From Catenovulum sp052056295 (GTDB lineage Bacteria; Pseudomonadota; Gammaproteobacteria; Enterobacterales; Alteromonadaceae): DNA of 64,000 bases. Position numbers and translations under genes: made by a program. Shown here in pieces: positions 24,425 to 32,869 of the stretch (positions are counted from its first letter, which is position 1; every line of letters starts with the position of its first letter). The stretch is taken from the NCBI RefSeq assembly GCF_052056295.1, contig NZ_CP182493.1, forward strand, positions 2,356,001 to 2,420,000, in the 5' to 3' direction. The notes beneath the pieces are model-generated. The model ran no database searches. It worked only from the letters and a program-made list of their open reading frames with translations, and was not told the origin of the DNA.

Positions 24425-26038
24425 TTAACTGGCTTCAGTGTCTGATAGTTTCAGCAATTGTTGCTGCGCATATTCAAACTTAAGTCGATATTCAGTTAAT
24501 TGCTCTTGGCTGTCATGCTGCAGTTGTTGGTAATTGTCGCTCAATTGATGTAACTCATCACGTAGGCCTTTGATAATGTCGCGCGCATGTACATCATCTT
24601 TTTGATATTTTTGCTGTTGCTGCTGCATTTTTGCTTGTAACCCAGCAATCTCTTGCTGTTTGTTATCTCGCTCAAATGCTAACTCTTGGTATTTTTTCTT
24701 GGTTTGGTTGAGTTCTTTGTCTGCTTGGCTGAGCATGCCTTTGATATTTTGATAATCCTGTTCGGCTTGCAGCAATTGTTGCTGCTGTTGTTGTTGTTGT
24801 TTTTCTTGTGCTTGTTTGAGCTCGTCGATTTTGTCTTCTAATTGACGGTTACGTTTTTGTAAATCAGTTAATTGGTAAACTAACTCTTCGTTTTTTCTGT
24901 TATGACTTTGTTCTAACTGATCTAATTGACTACGAAATTGGCTATGCAACTGTTTGTTTTGCTCTTCACTCTCTAACAATAAAGCTGTTTTGATATTTAG
25001 CTCTTGAGATATCTCGTCTAAATTAGCTTGAGTTTCTGTGAGTTTTTGTTGAGCTTGCTGATGCTGTTTATCTTGCTGTTGAATTGCATCATTGTATTGC
25101 TGTTGCAGCGTTTCGTGTTTTTCTGTTAGCTGAATATAGGCTGATTTTTGTTGTTTGATTTCATCTTGTAATTTTTGTAACTGGCGATGATGTTGTTTAT
25201 TTGCCTCGACTAACGCTTTGTCTACAACTATATTTTTGTCTTTTTCTTCATGTAATAGTTGTTCAAAGGTGTTTTTATCATTGGTTAGATTAACAACTTG
25301 TTGGTTTAACTCTTGGCGCACCTTGGTTAAGGTTTCACTTAACCTGCGGTTTTCTTGTTCTGCTTGTTGATTTTTTTGATGTTGTTCATCGAGCAATTGG
25401 CTTTGTTGTTTAAGCTGACTGCTCAATTCCTCTTCGGTTTGCTTAAATTGGCGTTGAATTCCTTGGTGACTTGTTTGTTGTTCGCTATGCGACTCGGCTA
25501 GCTGGACTTTTAACTCATCTGTTTGATTTATCTGCTCACCTAATTTTCGCCACAGGGTGCGATTTTCTTCTTCTTTTTGATCAAGTAAATGGCGGCTTTG
25601 TTCTGCTTGGTTAAACAATAAATCGTAATTTTGTTCTTTTTGCGTTAGAGCTTGTTTGTATTCATTTACTTGCTGCTTAAGCTCTCTAAGTTGTTGGGTC
25701 AGATCGGCTTGTTGTGCAAAGGATTCACTTTTGTATTCGTTTAACGCAAGGTTGAGTGATTCAAGGCGTGTTTCGGCATGTCTTTGCGCAAGTAAAGTGT
25801 GTTGTTCAACTTGTTGAATAATGTCGCTAAAGGCAAATTGCAGACTTTCAGCGAGTTTACTGTTTAATTGGTTTTGTTGTGTTTGCGCTGGCTGGGAGAT
25901 AAAGTCTTGCCAAATTTGAATACATTCAGACAGTTTGTCTGGTGTGGTTAGTTGAGCAAAAGACGCTCGCTCAACTAACTTGCCTTCCATGCGTAATTTA
26001 ATTCCTAATTCGATTACTTGGTGCGCTAGAGTTGTCAT
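24425..26038 (-). CDS. Gln-rich long coiled-coil protein
   Basis: I do not recognise a family. The protein is 537 residues from ATG 26038, which GGAAG precedes; one in-frame TTG lies just upstream. About residues 70-530 form a nearly continuous heptad coiled coil very rich in Gln, Glu, Leu and Lys, with no membrane segment or signal peptide. The N-terminal 65 residues look globular. A run of about nine Gln is encoded by a CAA/CAG stretch (24778-24801 on the plus strand). It is followed after about 100 bp by the DUF2489 and YihI genes on the same strand. A structural or scaffold role is inferred from shape only. Confidence 0.65.
   Translation of the reverse strand: MTTLAHQVIELGIKLRMEGKLVERASFAQLTTPDKLSECIQIWQDFISQPAQTQQNQLNSKLAESLQFAFSDIIQQVEQHTLLAQRHAETRLESLNLALNEYKSESFAQQADLTQQLRELKQQVNEYKQALTQKEQNYDLLFNQAEQSRHLLDQKEEENRTLWRKLGEQINQTDELKVQLAESHSEQQTSHQGIQRQFKQTEEELSSQLKQQSQLLDEQHQKNQQAEQENRRLSETLTKVRQELNQQVVNLTNDKNTFEQLLHEEKDKNIVVDKALVEANKQHHRQLQKLQDEIKQQKSAYIQLTEKHETLQQQYNDAIQQQDKQHQQAQQKLTETQANLDEISQELNIKTALLLESEEQNKQLHSQFRSQLDQLEQSHNRKNEELVYQLTDLQKRNRQLEDKIDELKQAQEKQQQQQQQQLLQAEQDYQNIKGMLSQADKELNQTKKKYQELAFERDNKQQEIAGLQAKMQQQQQKYQKDDVHARDIIKGLRDELHQLSDNYQQLQHDSQEQLTEYRLKFEYAQQQLLKLSDTEAS
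24778..24801. repeat. Trinucleotide repeat encoding polyglutamine
   Basis: GTT/GCT triplets repeat eight times on the plus strand inside the coiled-coil gene, encoding a Gln run on the minus strand. Triplet slippage here would change length but keep the frame. Confidence 0.6.
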
Positions 26039-26142
26039 CAATTATCTTCCCTTGTGCTGTGAATACCCAAGATATAATCTGCAAGTATTGTGTATAGTCT
26101 AGTCCGTTTTAGCTATTCTGGCACGGTTAAATGACAGGGAAA

Positions 26143-26610
26143 TTAGCTATTCAGCTTAAAGCCTTTTAACTCAATTGCTTCGGCCAAAACCAATTCTTTA
26201 TATTCAGCTTCGGCTTGTAATCGTTGAAAGTCTTGACGCATACGCTCTTTTTTCTCAAGCTTTTTCCGTTCTTCTAAAATGGCAAAATGTTTGATTTTGT
26301 CATTAAGCGCATGAATTGCAGGGTACTTTTTTGGGTAATTAATTTGTTGAGCATTTGACAAGTGATCAAATAAAACCGCTAACCTTAAAGCGCCTTCACT
26401 AATTTCACATTGCTCAGATTCCATTGCATGACTAATGGTTTGAATGCTTTCAATTAGTCGATTATCTCTGTCGGTTTTAATTTTTTGCTTTTGTTGTTCT
26501 GCTTGCTGCTGTTGCTGTTTTACTTGCATTAACAACTTGCCAGCGTAAAAACTTAAACCAGCCAAAATTAACAAGGCGAGGGTGATTACAATTATTGTTA
26601 CTACAGACAT
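26143..26610 (-). CDS. DUF2489 family membrane-anchored protein
   Basis: The 155-residue protein has one N-terminal transmembrane helix (about residues 4-26), then a Gln-rich helical linker. The DUF2489 core follows: SIQTISHAMESEQCEISEGALRLAVLFDHL and YPAIHALNDKIKHF. A basic coiled coil leads to the end. The cytoplasmic part should face inward. The family is found in gammaproteobacteria with no established role. It lies 3 bp downstream of yihI, so the two are co-transcribed. Confidence 0.8.
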   Translation of the reverse strand: MSVVTIIVITLALLILAGLSFYAGKLLMQVKQQQQQAEQQKQKIKTDRDNRLIESIQTISHAMESEQCEISEGALRLAVLFDHLSNAQQINYPKKYPAIHALNDKIKHFAILEERKKLEKKERMRQDFQRLQAEAEYKELVLAEAIELKGFKLNS

Positions 26611-26613
26611 ACT

Positions 26614-27141
26614 TTACTCAAAATCATATTTACTGTTTTCAAACTCATCAAACAAAGCGTCATCGTCTTCATCTGTATCTAAACCTAATTTTTCAATTAA
26701 AAATTGGTGACGAGCCATTTTTTTGTTGAAGTAAGCTTGATCGTTTGCTGGCAAAGATTCACCTTCATCCAACTGTGCCATTAAGTCTTGCAAACGTAAG
26801 TCGTTTTCAATTTGCTCCAACTCAGCTAACCAAGCTTCAGTTGGTTCAACTACAGGTTTATTACTGATTTGTTTGATAACTGGTTTAGTTTTGGCTGTTA
26901 TTTTTTCAACTGACTGCTGGCTAGGTGCAACCAAAGACACAGCTTTGGTACTGCCAATACGTGGATCTTTAGTACTTGTTTGTGTGGCTCTCACTTCTTC
27001 TGCGGCTTGCGAATGACGGCTGCCGGACTTTTGCCCTTTACGTTCGTGCTTTTTACGTTCTTTGGCCGATGAGGTTTTGATATTGCCACTTTTAATTTGG
27101 CCAATAGGTCCCGTTTTACGAGATTTTTTAATGCGAGTCAT
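26614..27141 (-). CDS. yihI: Der GTPase-activating protein YihI
   Basis: YihI stimulates the GTPase Der (EngA), which acts in 50S ribosome assembly. The 175 residues show the family layout: a basic, disordered N-terminus (RIKKSRKTGPIG), a conserved KDPRIGS motif near residue 58, and a helical C-terminal domain (LEQIENDLRLQDLMAQLDEGESLPANDQ) ending in an acidic tail (DTDEDDDALFDEFE). It is the promoter-proximal gene of a short operon with the DUF2489 gene and perhaps the coiled-coil gene. In E. coli yihI also sits in the polA-yihA region near the origin. Confidence 0.9.
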   Translation of the reverse strand: MTRIKKSRKTGPIGQIKSGNIKTSSAKERKKHERKGQKSGSRHSQAAEEVRATQTSTKDPRIGSTKAVSLVAPSQQSVEKITAKTKPVIKQISNKPVVEPTEAWLAELEQIENDLRLQDLMAQLDEGESLPANDQAYFNKKMARHQFLIEKLGLDTDEDDDALFDEFENSKYDFE

Positions 27142-27223
27142 GGAGCAGCCCTAATGAAGACTATAAATCTAAGTTAATAAGTGGGGAATTTTATCATGTG
27201 TGCGATATGCACAAAAGTGGCAG

Positions 27224-27551
27224 AAAAAATAAAAGCGGCCTAGGCCGCCTAAATATTTTGAAGGTTGAATAACCTTACACATCCCGAGCGCTCAATCCAT
27301 CTGAATTACAGACCTTCCCAGTCTCACATATTCCAATTGTTATTTAATGCTTCCGTGATGTTATTTGAGTGAATCATTCACATTTTTGGCTAATCCGTTT
27401 TAATCTAGCCATTTGTCCATCCTAACTTTAAGTTACCATCCGTGTATGGCTCAATATCCACTTTGTTTTTAAGATTTCCTTAAATAGTTTCCTTACCAAA
27501 CGCTGTCCTGTATTAGCAAATTGACTGTTGACGCTATGTCCTATAGCTGGG
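27224..27551 (-). ncRNA. csrB: CsrB/RsmB-type CsrA-sequestering sRNA
   Basis: Read on the minus strand this ~325-nt stretch has no credible coding frame. It contains 14 GGA motifs in 260 nt, about three times chance. Several sit in hairpin loops, for example CTATAGGACATAG, CCATACACGGATGG, AGACTGGGAAGGTCT and a TGGCTA...TAGCCA stem enclosing CGGA. It ends with GCGGC-CTAG-GCCGC (27235-27248) followed by TTTTATTTTTT, a strong intrinsic terminator. CsrB-family RNAs bind many CsrA dimers through such loops and relieve translational repression. A GacA/UvrY-like box lies about 150 bp upstream. The 5' end is inferred from a TTGTAA/TAAAGT-like promoter and is uncertain by tens of bases. Confidence 0.82.
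27235..27248 (-). terminator. Terminator of the CsrB-type RNA
   Basis: The palindrome GCGGCCTAGGCCGC folds into a 5-bp GC stem with a CTAG loop. On the minus strand it runs straight into TTTTATTTTTT (plus 27224-27234). Confidence 0.85.
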
Positions 27552-27695
27552 CAATACTTTAAGCTTTCATTAGTTATTTACAACCCATTAACGGGTAAAA
27601 AATGACCAATGTTTTTTGTCTTTATTAAATATCCTTAATAAACAGTTGTTTAGCTTGGTTCTTTGGTTTTATTTGCGCAAATGTACTACAAGGTT

Positions 27696-27713
27696 TGTGG
27701 GAAATATCTCACA
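27696..27713. promoter_or_regulatory. GacA/UvrY-type response-regulator box
   Basis: TGTGGGAAATATCTCACA is an 18-bp imperfect palindrome close to the GacA/UvrY consensus TGTAAG-N6-CTTACA. It lies about 150 bp upstream of the inferred start of the CsrB-type RNA, the usual distance for these activator sites. Confidence 0.65.
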
Positions 27714-27804
27714 AGAATGTGCTATGTATAATGAGAGGTTTTGGTTACAGAAGGATTTAAAAAGTGTGACAGTTTGGTTACTGCCACACAAATATTATGT
27801 TGAC

Positions 27805-28425
27805 TTAGTGTAAGCCACTTACATAATGTGATAAAGCTTCGATATCTTTATCTGATAATTTTTCTGCGATAGCTTGCATAATACCGTTTAGGTCGTTGCT
27901 TCTTTGGCCATCTCGGAATGCTTTTAGCTGCAATGCAGTGTAATCAGCGTGTTGACCTGACAATGCAGGAAAACCAGCTAACGGCATGCCAGCACCTTGT
28001 GGGCCATGACAAGCTGTACATGCAGTAATACCTTTATCAGGATTACCAGCACGATATAATTTTTGCCCTTTAGCAACTAAATCTTCAGGTGTTGAGCCTG
28101 CTTTAATAGTTTGTTGTGAGAAGTATACGGCTAAGTCTTTCATATCTTGATCAGACAATGCTGCTACCATGCCACCCATAACTGCATTGTTACGGCCACT
28201 AGTTGCACCCGCTTTAAAATCTTGTAATTGTTTGTATAGGTATTCAGCGCTTTGACCTGCAATTTTAGGGTAGGTCGTGATCATGCTGTTACCGTCTGCA
28301 CTGTGACAAGCAGCACATGTTGCCGACTTTGCTTTACCAGCTTCAGCATCACCGGCAATAGTCGTTGCATATGAGGTTGAGGTTAATCCAACCAACATGG
28401 CGAATGCAATTGCACTTTTTTTCAT
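27805..28425 (-). CDS. Dihaem cytochrome c4
   Basis: Cytochrome c4 is a two-haem periplasmic electron carrier that feeds terminal oxidases. The 206 residues have a signal peptide (ending SYA, residue 20) and two homologous domains with CAACH at 37-41 and CTACH at 136-140. Each is followed by the usual YPKIAGQ/FPALSGQ loop and methionine ligand region (VMGGM; IMQAI). GAGAATC precedes the ATG weakly. The gene is monocistronic, with the CsrB-type RNA and its upstream region downstream of it on the same strand. Confidence 0.93.
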   Translation of the reverse strand: MKKSAIAFAMLVGLTSTSYATTIAGDAEAGKAKSATCAACHSADGNSMITTYPKIAGQSAEYLYKQLQDFKAGATSGRNNAVMGGMVAALSDQDMKDLAVYFSQQTIKAGSTPEDLVAKGQKLYRAGNPDKGITACTACHGPQGAGMPLAGFPALSGQHADYTALQLKAFRDGQRSNDLNGIMQAIAEKLSDKDIEALSHYVSGLH

Positions 28426-28659
28426 GGCTTGATTCTCGTTTAATAATTAATTTGACAAAATTTTTGCGTATTCTAACCCACAACGCAATTATTTCCGCTA
28501 TTTTACACGAAAGATTGTAACTAAAAACCTTGATGTGCCATTCATTTGCTCTAGCTCAACAATTATTTGCTTTGTTACCAGCATAATTTAGGCTAAAAGT
28601 ATTAAAATGGGCTAAATTTAATTGTATTTGTTTCATTTAACTAAGTTTTAGGCGTTTGT

Positions 28660-31431
28660 GTGCAAACCTTTAATCAAGCTCAGACTCGATATGATTGGTG
28701 TAGTTGGTCTTTTATTGGCATTTTAATTGTTTGTTCTGTCACCATCATTTTAGTTTCAATTTGGTTAGCCCGTTTTAACTTTGACAATAATTACGACGAG
28801 AAGCGTTTAGAGTTTAATGAAACTCTGTCGTTTGTTCGGGCTAATTTGGAAGGTGGTCTTGCCAAAGACTTATTGGTTACCCGCAGCGTTCGCAGTTACA
28901 TAGCAATTAACCCAGAGTTAAATCAAACCGAGTTTTCCCATTTTGTTAAGCAGCTATTAGCCAGTGATAACCATGTTAGAAATATTGGGGCTGCGAAAGA
29001 TTTAGTCATCAATTTAATTCATCCGATTAAAGGTAATGAAGCTGCACTAGGGTTAGATTATCGCAAAAATCCTGCACAGAGAGATGCCGCGCTTAAAGCT
29101 GTCGCTGAAAATAAGATTGTAATCGCTGGGCCGCTGACTTTAGTTCAGGGAGGTACTGCAATTATCGCGCGTGAGCCGGTATTTACAGCTGAATCTGAAA
29201 AGTTATGGGGTTTAGTCTCAGTGGTGATTGATATCGACAAGCTGTTAACTCGAGCTGGTATAGTTGATCATTCTAAACTTGATATCGCAATTCGTGGTGA
29301 TTCGGCAGCAGGCAAAAATGGCAAAGTATTTTTTGGTGAGTCAGCATTGTTTGCCAAAGACGATGTTTTGATTACGCGGGTTAATTTGCCTCATGGCCAT
29401 TGGCATATTGCCGCATATCCGAAAGGTGGTTGGGGAATTGAGTTATTGCCGATTGCGCATGTGTGGATCACTGTGTGTATTTTATTTTCAGTTACTTTTA
29501 TTCTTGTTTATTTTAATAAAAGTCGTTTTCAACAAAAGCGTTATCAAAGAGAATTAATGTTGTCAGAGAAGCGCTTGCGGGCAATTTTTGAAGACAACCA
29601 CACCATAATGATGTTGTTTGATTGTGAATCCGGCAAAATTCTCGAATTTAATCCTGCGGCACTGCAATATTACGGTTTTAGCGCACAAACGCTTAGAGAC
29701 AAATCTATTCAAAATTTTGGCAGCGCCGAGTTGGCTGACTATCTTGTCTGCTTAAATGCGCCCGAGACAGCTGTGGTATTTGAACATAAGTTAGCAAACG
29801 AGCAAGTTCGCCAAGTGGAAGTGCAGCTCAGCCGTATTGAGATACCTGAAACAGATATTGCGGTTGCTGTTGTCAAGGATGTCACTGAGCAATTGCAGTT
29901 TGCTGAAACATTACAACAAGCAAAAAATCAAGCTGAGGCTGCCAACAAAGCTAAATCACAGTTTTTAGCCAATATGTCACATGAAATTCGCACGCCGATG
30001 AATGGCATTCTAGGTTTGGCTGATTTAACGCTGCAAACCGAATTAAACCCGACTCAAGCAGCTTATTTACGCAAAATCAAATTGTCAGCAGATAATCTGC
30101 TGCATGTCATTAACGATATTTTAGATTATTCAAAAATAGAGGCTGGTAAATTATCTCTGGTTTATGAAAGCTTATGTTTAGACGAGGTAGCTCAAGGTGT
30201 TGCCGCTTCTATTGGTCACTTTAATTTAAAAGCTGACGTATTGTTATTGTTTGATTTAGGAGGCAAGCCGTTACCTAAATTGTTGGGCGATTCGATTCGA
30301 TTGCATCAGGTTTTGGTGAATTTATTGTCAAATGCAATTAAGTTTACCGAAAAAGGTCACGTTATTTTGCAAATCAGCTTAGTGCCGTCGAATAAACCTC
30401 AACAGGTCACAGTTGAATTTGCGGTAAAAGATACCGGTATTGGTATTTCACTAGTGCAGCAACAAGCTTTATTTGCCGCGTTTAGCCAAGCTGATGGGTC
30501 AACGTCTCGCAAATATGGTGGCACGGGCTTAGGTTTGGCGATTAGCCAGAATTTAGTCAAACTTATGGGTGGTGAAATAAAAATAAACAGTGAGCCTGAC
30601 CATGGTAGCTCTTTTTATTTTTCGCTGATTATGCAAATAGCTGAACAGCCTAAGTCGCAAACTTTGCAAGCGATTGCCGTTGCCTCGATTATTGGCGATG
30701 AAGTTGAACAAGTTATTTTCCAGCAATACGCGAGTAGTGTTTTTTCTACTCACAAATCTTATGAATTAGACGATGAGTTTGTCAGTGATGATTACCAATT
30801 GGTGTTTATTGATTTGTCGTTTGGTATTGCACAAATTGAAGCTTTTATTCGTCGTACTCAGCTGTCGACCGACAAAATTGTCCTGATGCTTGCACAGTTA
30901 AATGCGGAGTCGACCGACGCCTTGCAAAAGTTGCAAGTGCAACAGTATCTAGTTAAACCCTATACACAACAGAATATTCGCGAATTTGCCGCTAAGCGGC
31001 CGTTGCCAAATAATCACAACAAAGCGAGACAAGCTGACAATCAATTGCAGCAGTGTAAATTATTGTTGGCTGAAGATAACGAAATTAATGCAGAAATAGC
31101 CAAAGCTTTATTGGAGCAAGTGGGTATTCAAGTGATTCATGCGCTCAATGGCAAGCAAGCGCTTGAGCTAATTGATGACAGTGTCGATATTGTCTTGATG
31201 GATATTCAAATGCCTGAGATGGATGGGATTGAAGCAACTAAAGTGATACGACAAAAGTATCCTTCAGAACAATTGCCTATCATAGCTATGACAGCGCATG
31301 TAATGCCTGCTGAAGTTGAGCAATGTATTCAAGCTGGCATGAATGCACATATAGGCAAACCTTTTGAGCGCGAGCAGTTGTTTACTGTGATTAGCGAACA
31401 ACTTGCTGTGGCAAAAAAGTTGGCTAGTTAA
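28660..31431 (+). CDS. CHASE-domain hybrid sensor histidine kinase with pseudo-receiver
   Basis: The 923-residue inner-membrane kinase has a first helix (about 17-37), a periplasmic CHASE domain (about 50-250; RSVRSYIAINPELNQTEFSHF) and a second helix (262-284). A PAS domain (305-410), HisKA with H441 (FLANMSHEIRTPMNG) and an HATPase with NLLSNAIKF, DTGIGI and GGTGLGLA follow. A degenerate receiver-like stretch (669-780) keeps D718 and K766 but lacks the acidic pocket. A complete receiver comes last, with D848 (VLMDIQMPEMDG) and K900. It starts with GTG. No response regulator adjoins it. CHASE ligands are small molecules; this one is unknown. Confidence 0.9.
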   Translation: MQTFNQAQTRYDWCSWSFIGILIVCSVTIILVSIWLARFNFDNNYDEKRLEFNETLSFVRANLEGGLAKDLLVTRSVRSYIAINPELNQTEFSHFVKQLLASDNHVRNIGAAKDLVINLIHPIKGNEAALGLDYRKNPAQRDAALKAVAENKIVIAGPLTLVQGGTAIIAREPVFTAESEKLWGLVSVVIDIDKLLTRAGIVDHSKLDIAIRGDSAAGKNGKVFFGESALFAKDDVLITRVNLPHGHWHIAAYPKGGWGIELLPIAHVWITVCILFSVTFILVYFNKSRFQQKRYQRELMLSEKRLRAIFEDNHTIMMLFDCESGKILEFNPAALQYYGFSAQTLRDKSIQNFGSAELADYLVCLNAPETAVVFEHKLANEQVRQVEVQLSRIEIPETDIAVAVVKDVTEQLQFAETLQQAKNQAEAANKAKSQFLANMSHEIRTPMNGILGLADLTLQTELNPTQAAYLRKIKLSADNLLHVINDILDYSKIEAGKLSLVYESLCLDEVAQGVAASIGHFNLKADVLLLFDLGGKPLPKLLGDSIRLHQVLVNLLSNAIKFTEKGHVILQISLVPSNKPQQVTVEFAVKDTGIGISLVQQQALFAAFSQADGSTSRKYGGTGLGLAISQNLVKLMGGEIKINSEPDHGSSFYFSLIMQIAEQPKSQTLQAIAVASIIGDEVEQVIFQQYASSVFSTHKSYELDDEFVSDDYQLVFIDLSFGIAQIEAFIRRTQLSTDKIVLMLAQLNAESTDALQKLQVQQYLVKPYTQQNIREFAAKRPLPNNHNKARQADNQLQQCKLLLAEDNEINAEIAKALLEQVGIQVIHALNGKQALELIDDSVDIVLMDIQMPEMDGIEATKVIRQKYPSEQLPIIAMTAHVMPAEVEQCIQAGMNAHIGKPFEREQLFTVISEQLAVAKKLAS

Positions 31432-31442
31432 GCTTGGTTGAA

Positions 31443-31868
31443 TTAATAAAACAAAGTTAAATACAAATGCCCACCCCAGACAATTAACGCAGTTAATAAA
31501 CTTAACGCGACTGCGGCAGAAGCCATATCTTTGGCGCGGCCCGCTAGTTTATGGTGTTCTAAGCCAATTCTATCTACTGTTGCTTCTATCGCTGAATTCA
31601 GTAATTCAACAATCAGTACTAAAATCAATACAGATACTAAAGCGACAAAACGACTAAGTGATTCACTGGTAAAAAATGCCACAGGAATGAGTAAAAAGAC
31701 CAAAACTAACTCCTGCCTAAATGCGGCTTCGTGTTTAAACGCGGCTTTTAAACCTTTAAACGAACAACTAGCTGCTTTGATCACTCGAGCAAAACCTGCA
31801 CCGTTTGGTTTATGTGTGTTATTTGTTTGTTCAGGGCGAGTTGTTTGATTTTCAGATGTGCTATTCAT
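31443..31868 (-). CDS. dgkA: Diacylglycerol kinase
   Basis: DgkA phosphorylates diacylglycerol to phosphatidic acid at the inner membrane, recycling the by-product of membrane-derived oligosaccharide synthesis. The 141 residues include a soluble N-terminus slightly longer than usual and three transmembrane helices. The signature ELLNSAIEATVDRIG carries the catalytic Glu, and KDMASAAV follows. The family is normally about 122 aa. It converges with the hybrid kinase gene, 11 bp apart. Confidence 0.93.
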   Translation of the reverse strand: MNSTSENQTTRPEQTNNTHKPNGAGFARVIKAASCSFKGLKAAFKHEAAFRQELVLVFLLIPVAFFTSESLSRFVALVSVLILVLIVELLNSAIEATVDRIGLEHHKLAGRAKDMASAAVALSLLTALIVWGGHLYLTLFY

Positions 31869-31888
31869 GGTGAATTTGTGTAGTTTGG

Positions 31889-32154
31889 TAGAGCTAAATC
31901 AATATAAATTGCGAGTATCAGAGCCATCACAGACAGTTCAATTCAAGGCGTATCATTGCAGGAATGTAGCCAGCTTTCAAAATGATACAACACAGAAGTG
32001 GACTGTCTGTGAGGCTCCTGAAAGGCTGGGCTAAAAGCCATTGATTCTGCGTTAAGTCGGCTTGACATAGAACCACTATGCCTGTGCCAACTTGCCTTGC
32101 CTAAATGGCTTTTATCTCCAGCTGATTATCGCAATTTATATTGGTTTAGCTCTA
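31889..32154. mobile_element. MITE-like element with 33-bp terminal inverted repeats
   Basis: The 266-bp intergenic element has terminal inverted repeats at 31889-31921 and 32122-32154, matching at about 30 of 33 positions and starting TAGAGCTAAA/TTTAGCTCTA. TA at both ends fits the TA target-site duplication of IS630/Tc1-mariner elements. Inside are two further perfect repeat pairs: CACAGACAGT (31928-31937) with ACTGTCTGTG (32002-32011), enclosing GTATCATT/AATGATAC, and TAAAAGCCATT (32032-32042) with AATGGCTTTTA (32104-32114), enclosing CATAG/CTATG. It could fold into a three-armed structure. No transposase is encoded. Only one copy is seen in this window. Confidence 0.65.
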
Positions 32155-32250
32155 AATGACAAAGTGTAAAGAGTGTCGAATATTTATCGATAGGTTACAA
32201 TAGGCAAATTATGAATTTGTTATTACAACAGCAAACAAAACTCTAGTTTT

Positions 32251-32856
32251 ATGTCCGTTTACCCAGTGCCAGCGCAGTTCCACCAAGTTGAAGAGGTGAT
32301 TAAAAACAGCCGTTTTATTACGCAGATTTTTCCTGTGCAAGATAGCAATCACGCCAAACAAATTATTCAACAACAAAAAGCAGCTTATCCGGATGCGCGC
32401 CATCATTGTTCGGCTTTTGTTGCGGGCGCACCGTCTAACTCAAATGAGTATGGTTTTTCTGACGATGGTGAACCCTCTGGCACAGCTGGCAAACCCATGT
32501 TGGCGGTTTTACAAGGTTCAGGTTTAGGTGAAGTATTAGCTATATCCATCCGTTATTTTGGTGGGGTTAAACTCGGTACTGGTGGACTTGTTAAAGCTTA
32601 TGCTGGTGGAGTTAAACTTGCGCTTGAAACTTTGCCAACCATAGAAAAGGTGATCAGGCAGGAATATCAATTAACCTGTGAATATCATCAGTTTGATCAA
32701 ATTCAATATTGGTTAAAACAATGCGATGGACTAATTATTGAGACAAACTATGCAGATAATGTTCGATTGTTGCTTGCACTTGATGCAACGAACAGCGAGA
32801 ATTTCGCTAATAAATTAAAGGATATGCAGCTTAGCTTGCAAAAAACACAAAAGTGA
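32251..32856 (+). CDS. yigZ: YigZ/IMPACT family protein
   Basis: The 201-residue protein belongs to the IMPACT/YigZ family, related to the N-terminal domain of eukaryotic IMPACT and thought to contact nucleic acid or ribosomes. Its function in bacteria is unresolved. Signatures are FITQIFPV, HHCSAFVAG, FSDDGEPSGTAGKPML and the central VLAISIRYFGGVKLGTGGLVKAYAGG. The last 60 residues form the usual C-terminal EF-G-like domain. It is 13 bp upstream of trkH, a pairing conserved in gammaproteobacteria, so the two are co-transcribed. Confidence 0.92.
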   Translation: MSVYPVPAQFHQVEEVIKNSRFITQIFPVQDSNHAKQIIQQQKAAYPDARHHCSAFVAGAPSNSNEYGFSDDGEPSGTAGKPMLAVLQGSGLGEVLAISIRYFGGVKLGTGGLVKAYAGGVKLALETLPTIEKVIRQEYQLTCEYHQFDQIQYWLKQCDGLIIETNYADNVRLLLALDATNSENFANKLKDMQLSLQKTQK

Positions 32857-32869
32857 ACCTCTCCTAACC

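Noticed and set aside
24778..24801. Phase-variation tract
   Set aside because: The repeat unit is three bases, so slippage keeps the frame; it cannot switch the gene on and off.
27616..27813. Small 65-aa open frame on the plus strand in the sRNA upstream region
   Set aside because: It has no ribosome site, no recognisable composition and overlaps the GacA-like box on which the regulatory RNA depends.
31869..32250. Pseudogene or tRNA gene in the dgkA-yigZ gap
   Set aside because: No frame or tRNA consensus is present; the inverted-repeat layout explains the sequence better.
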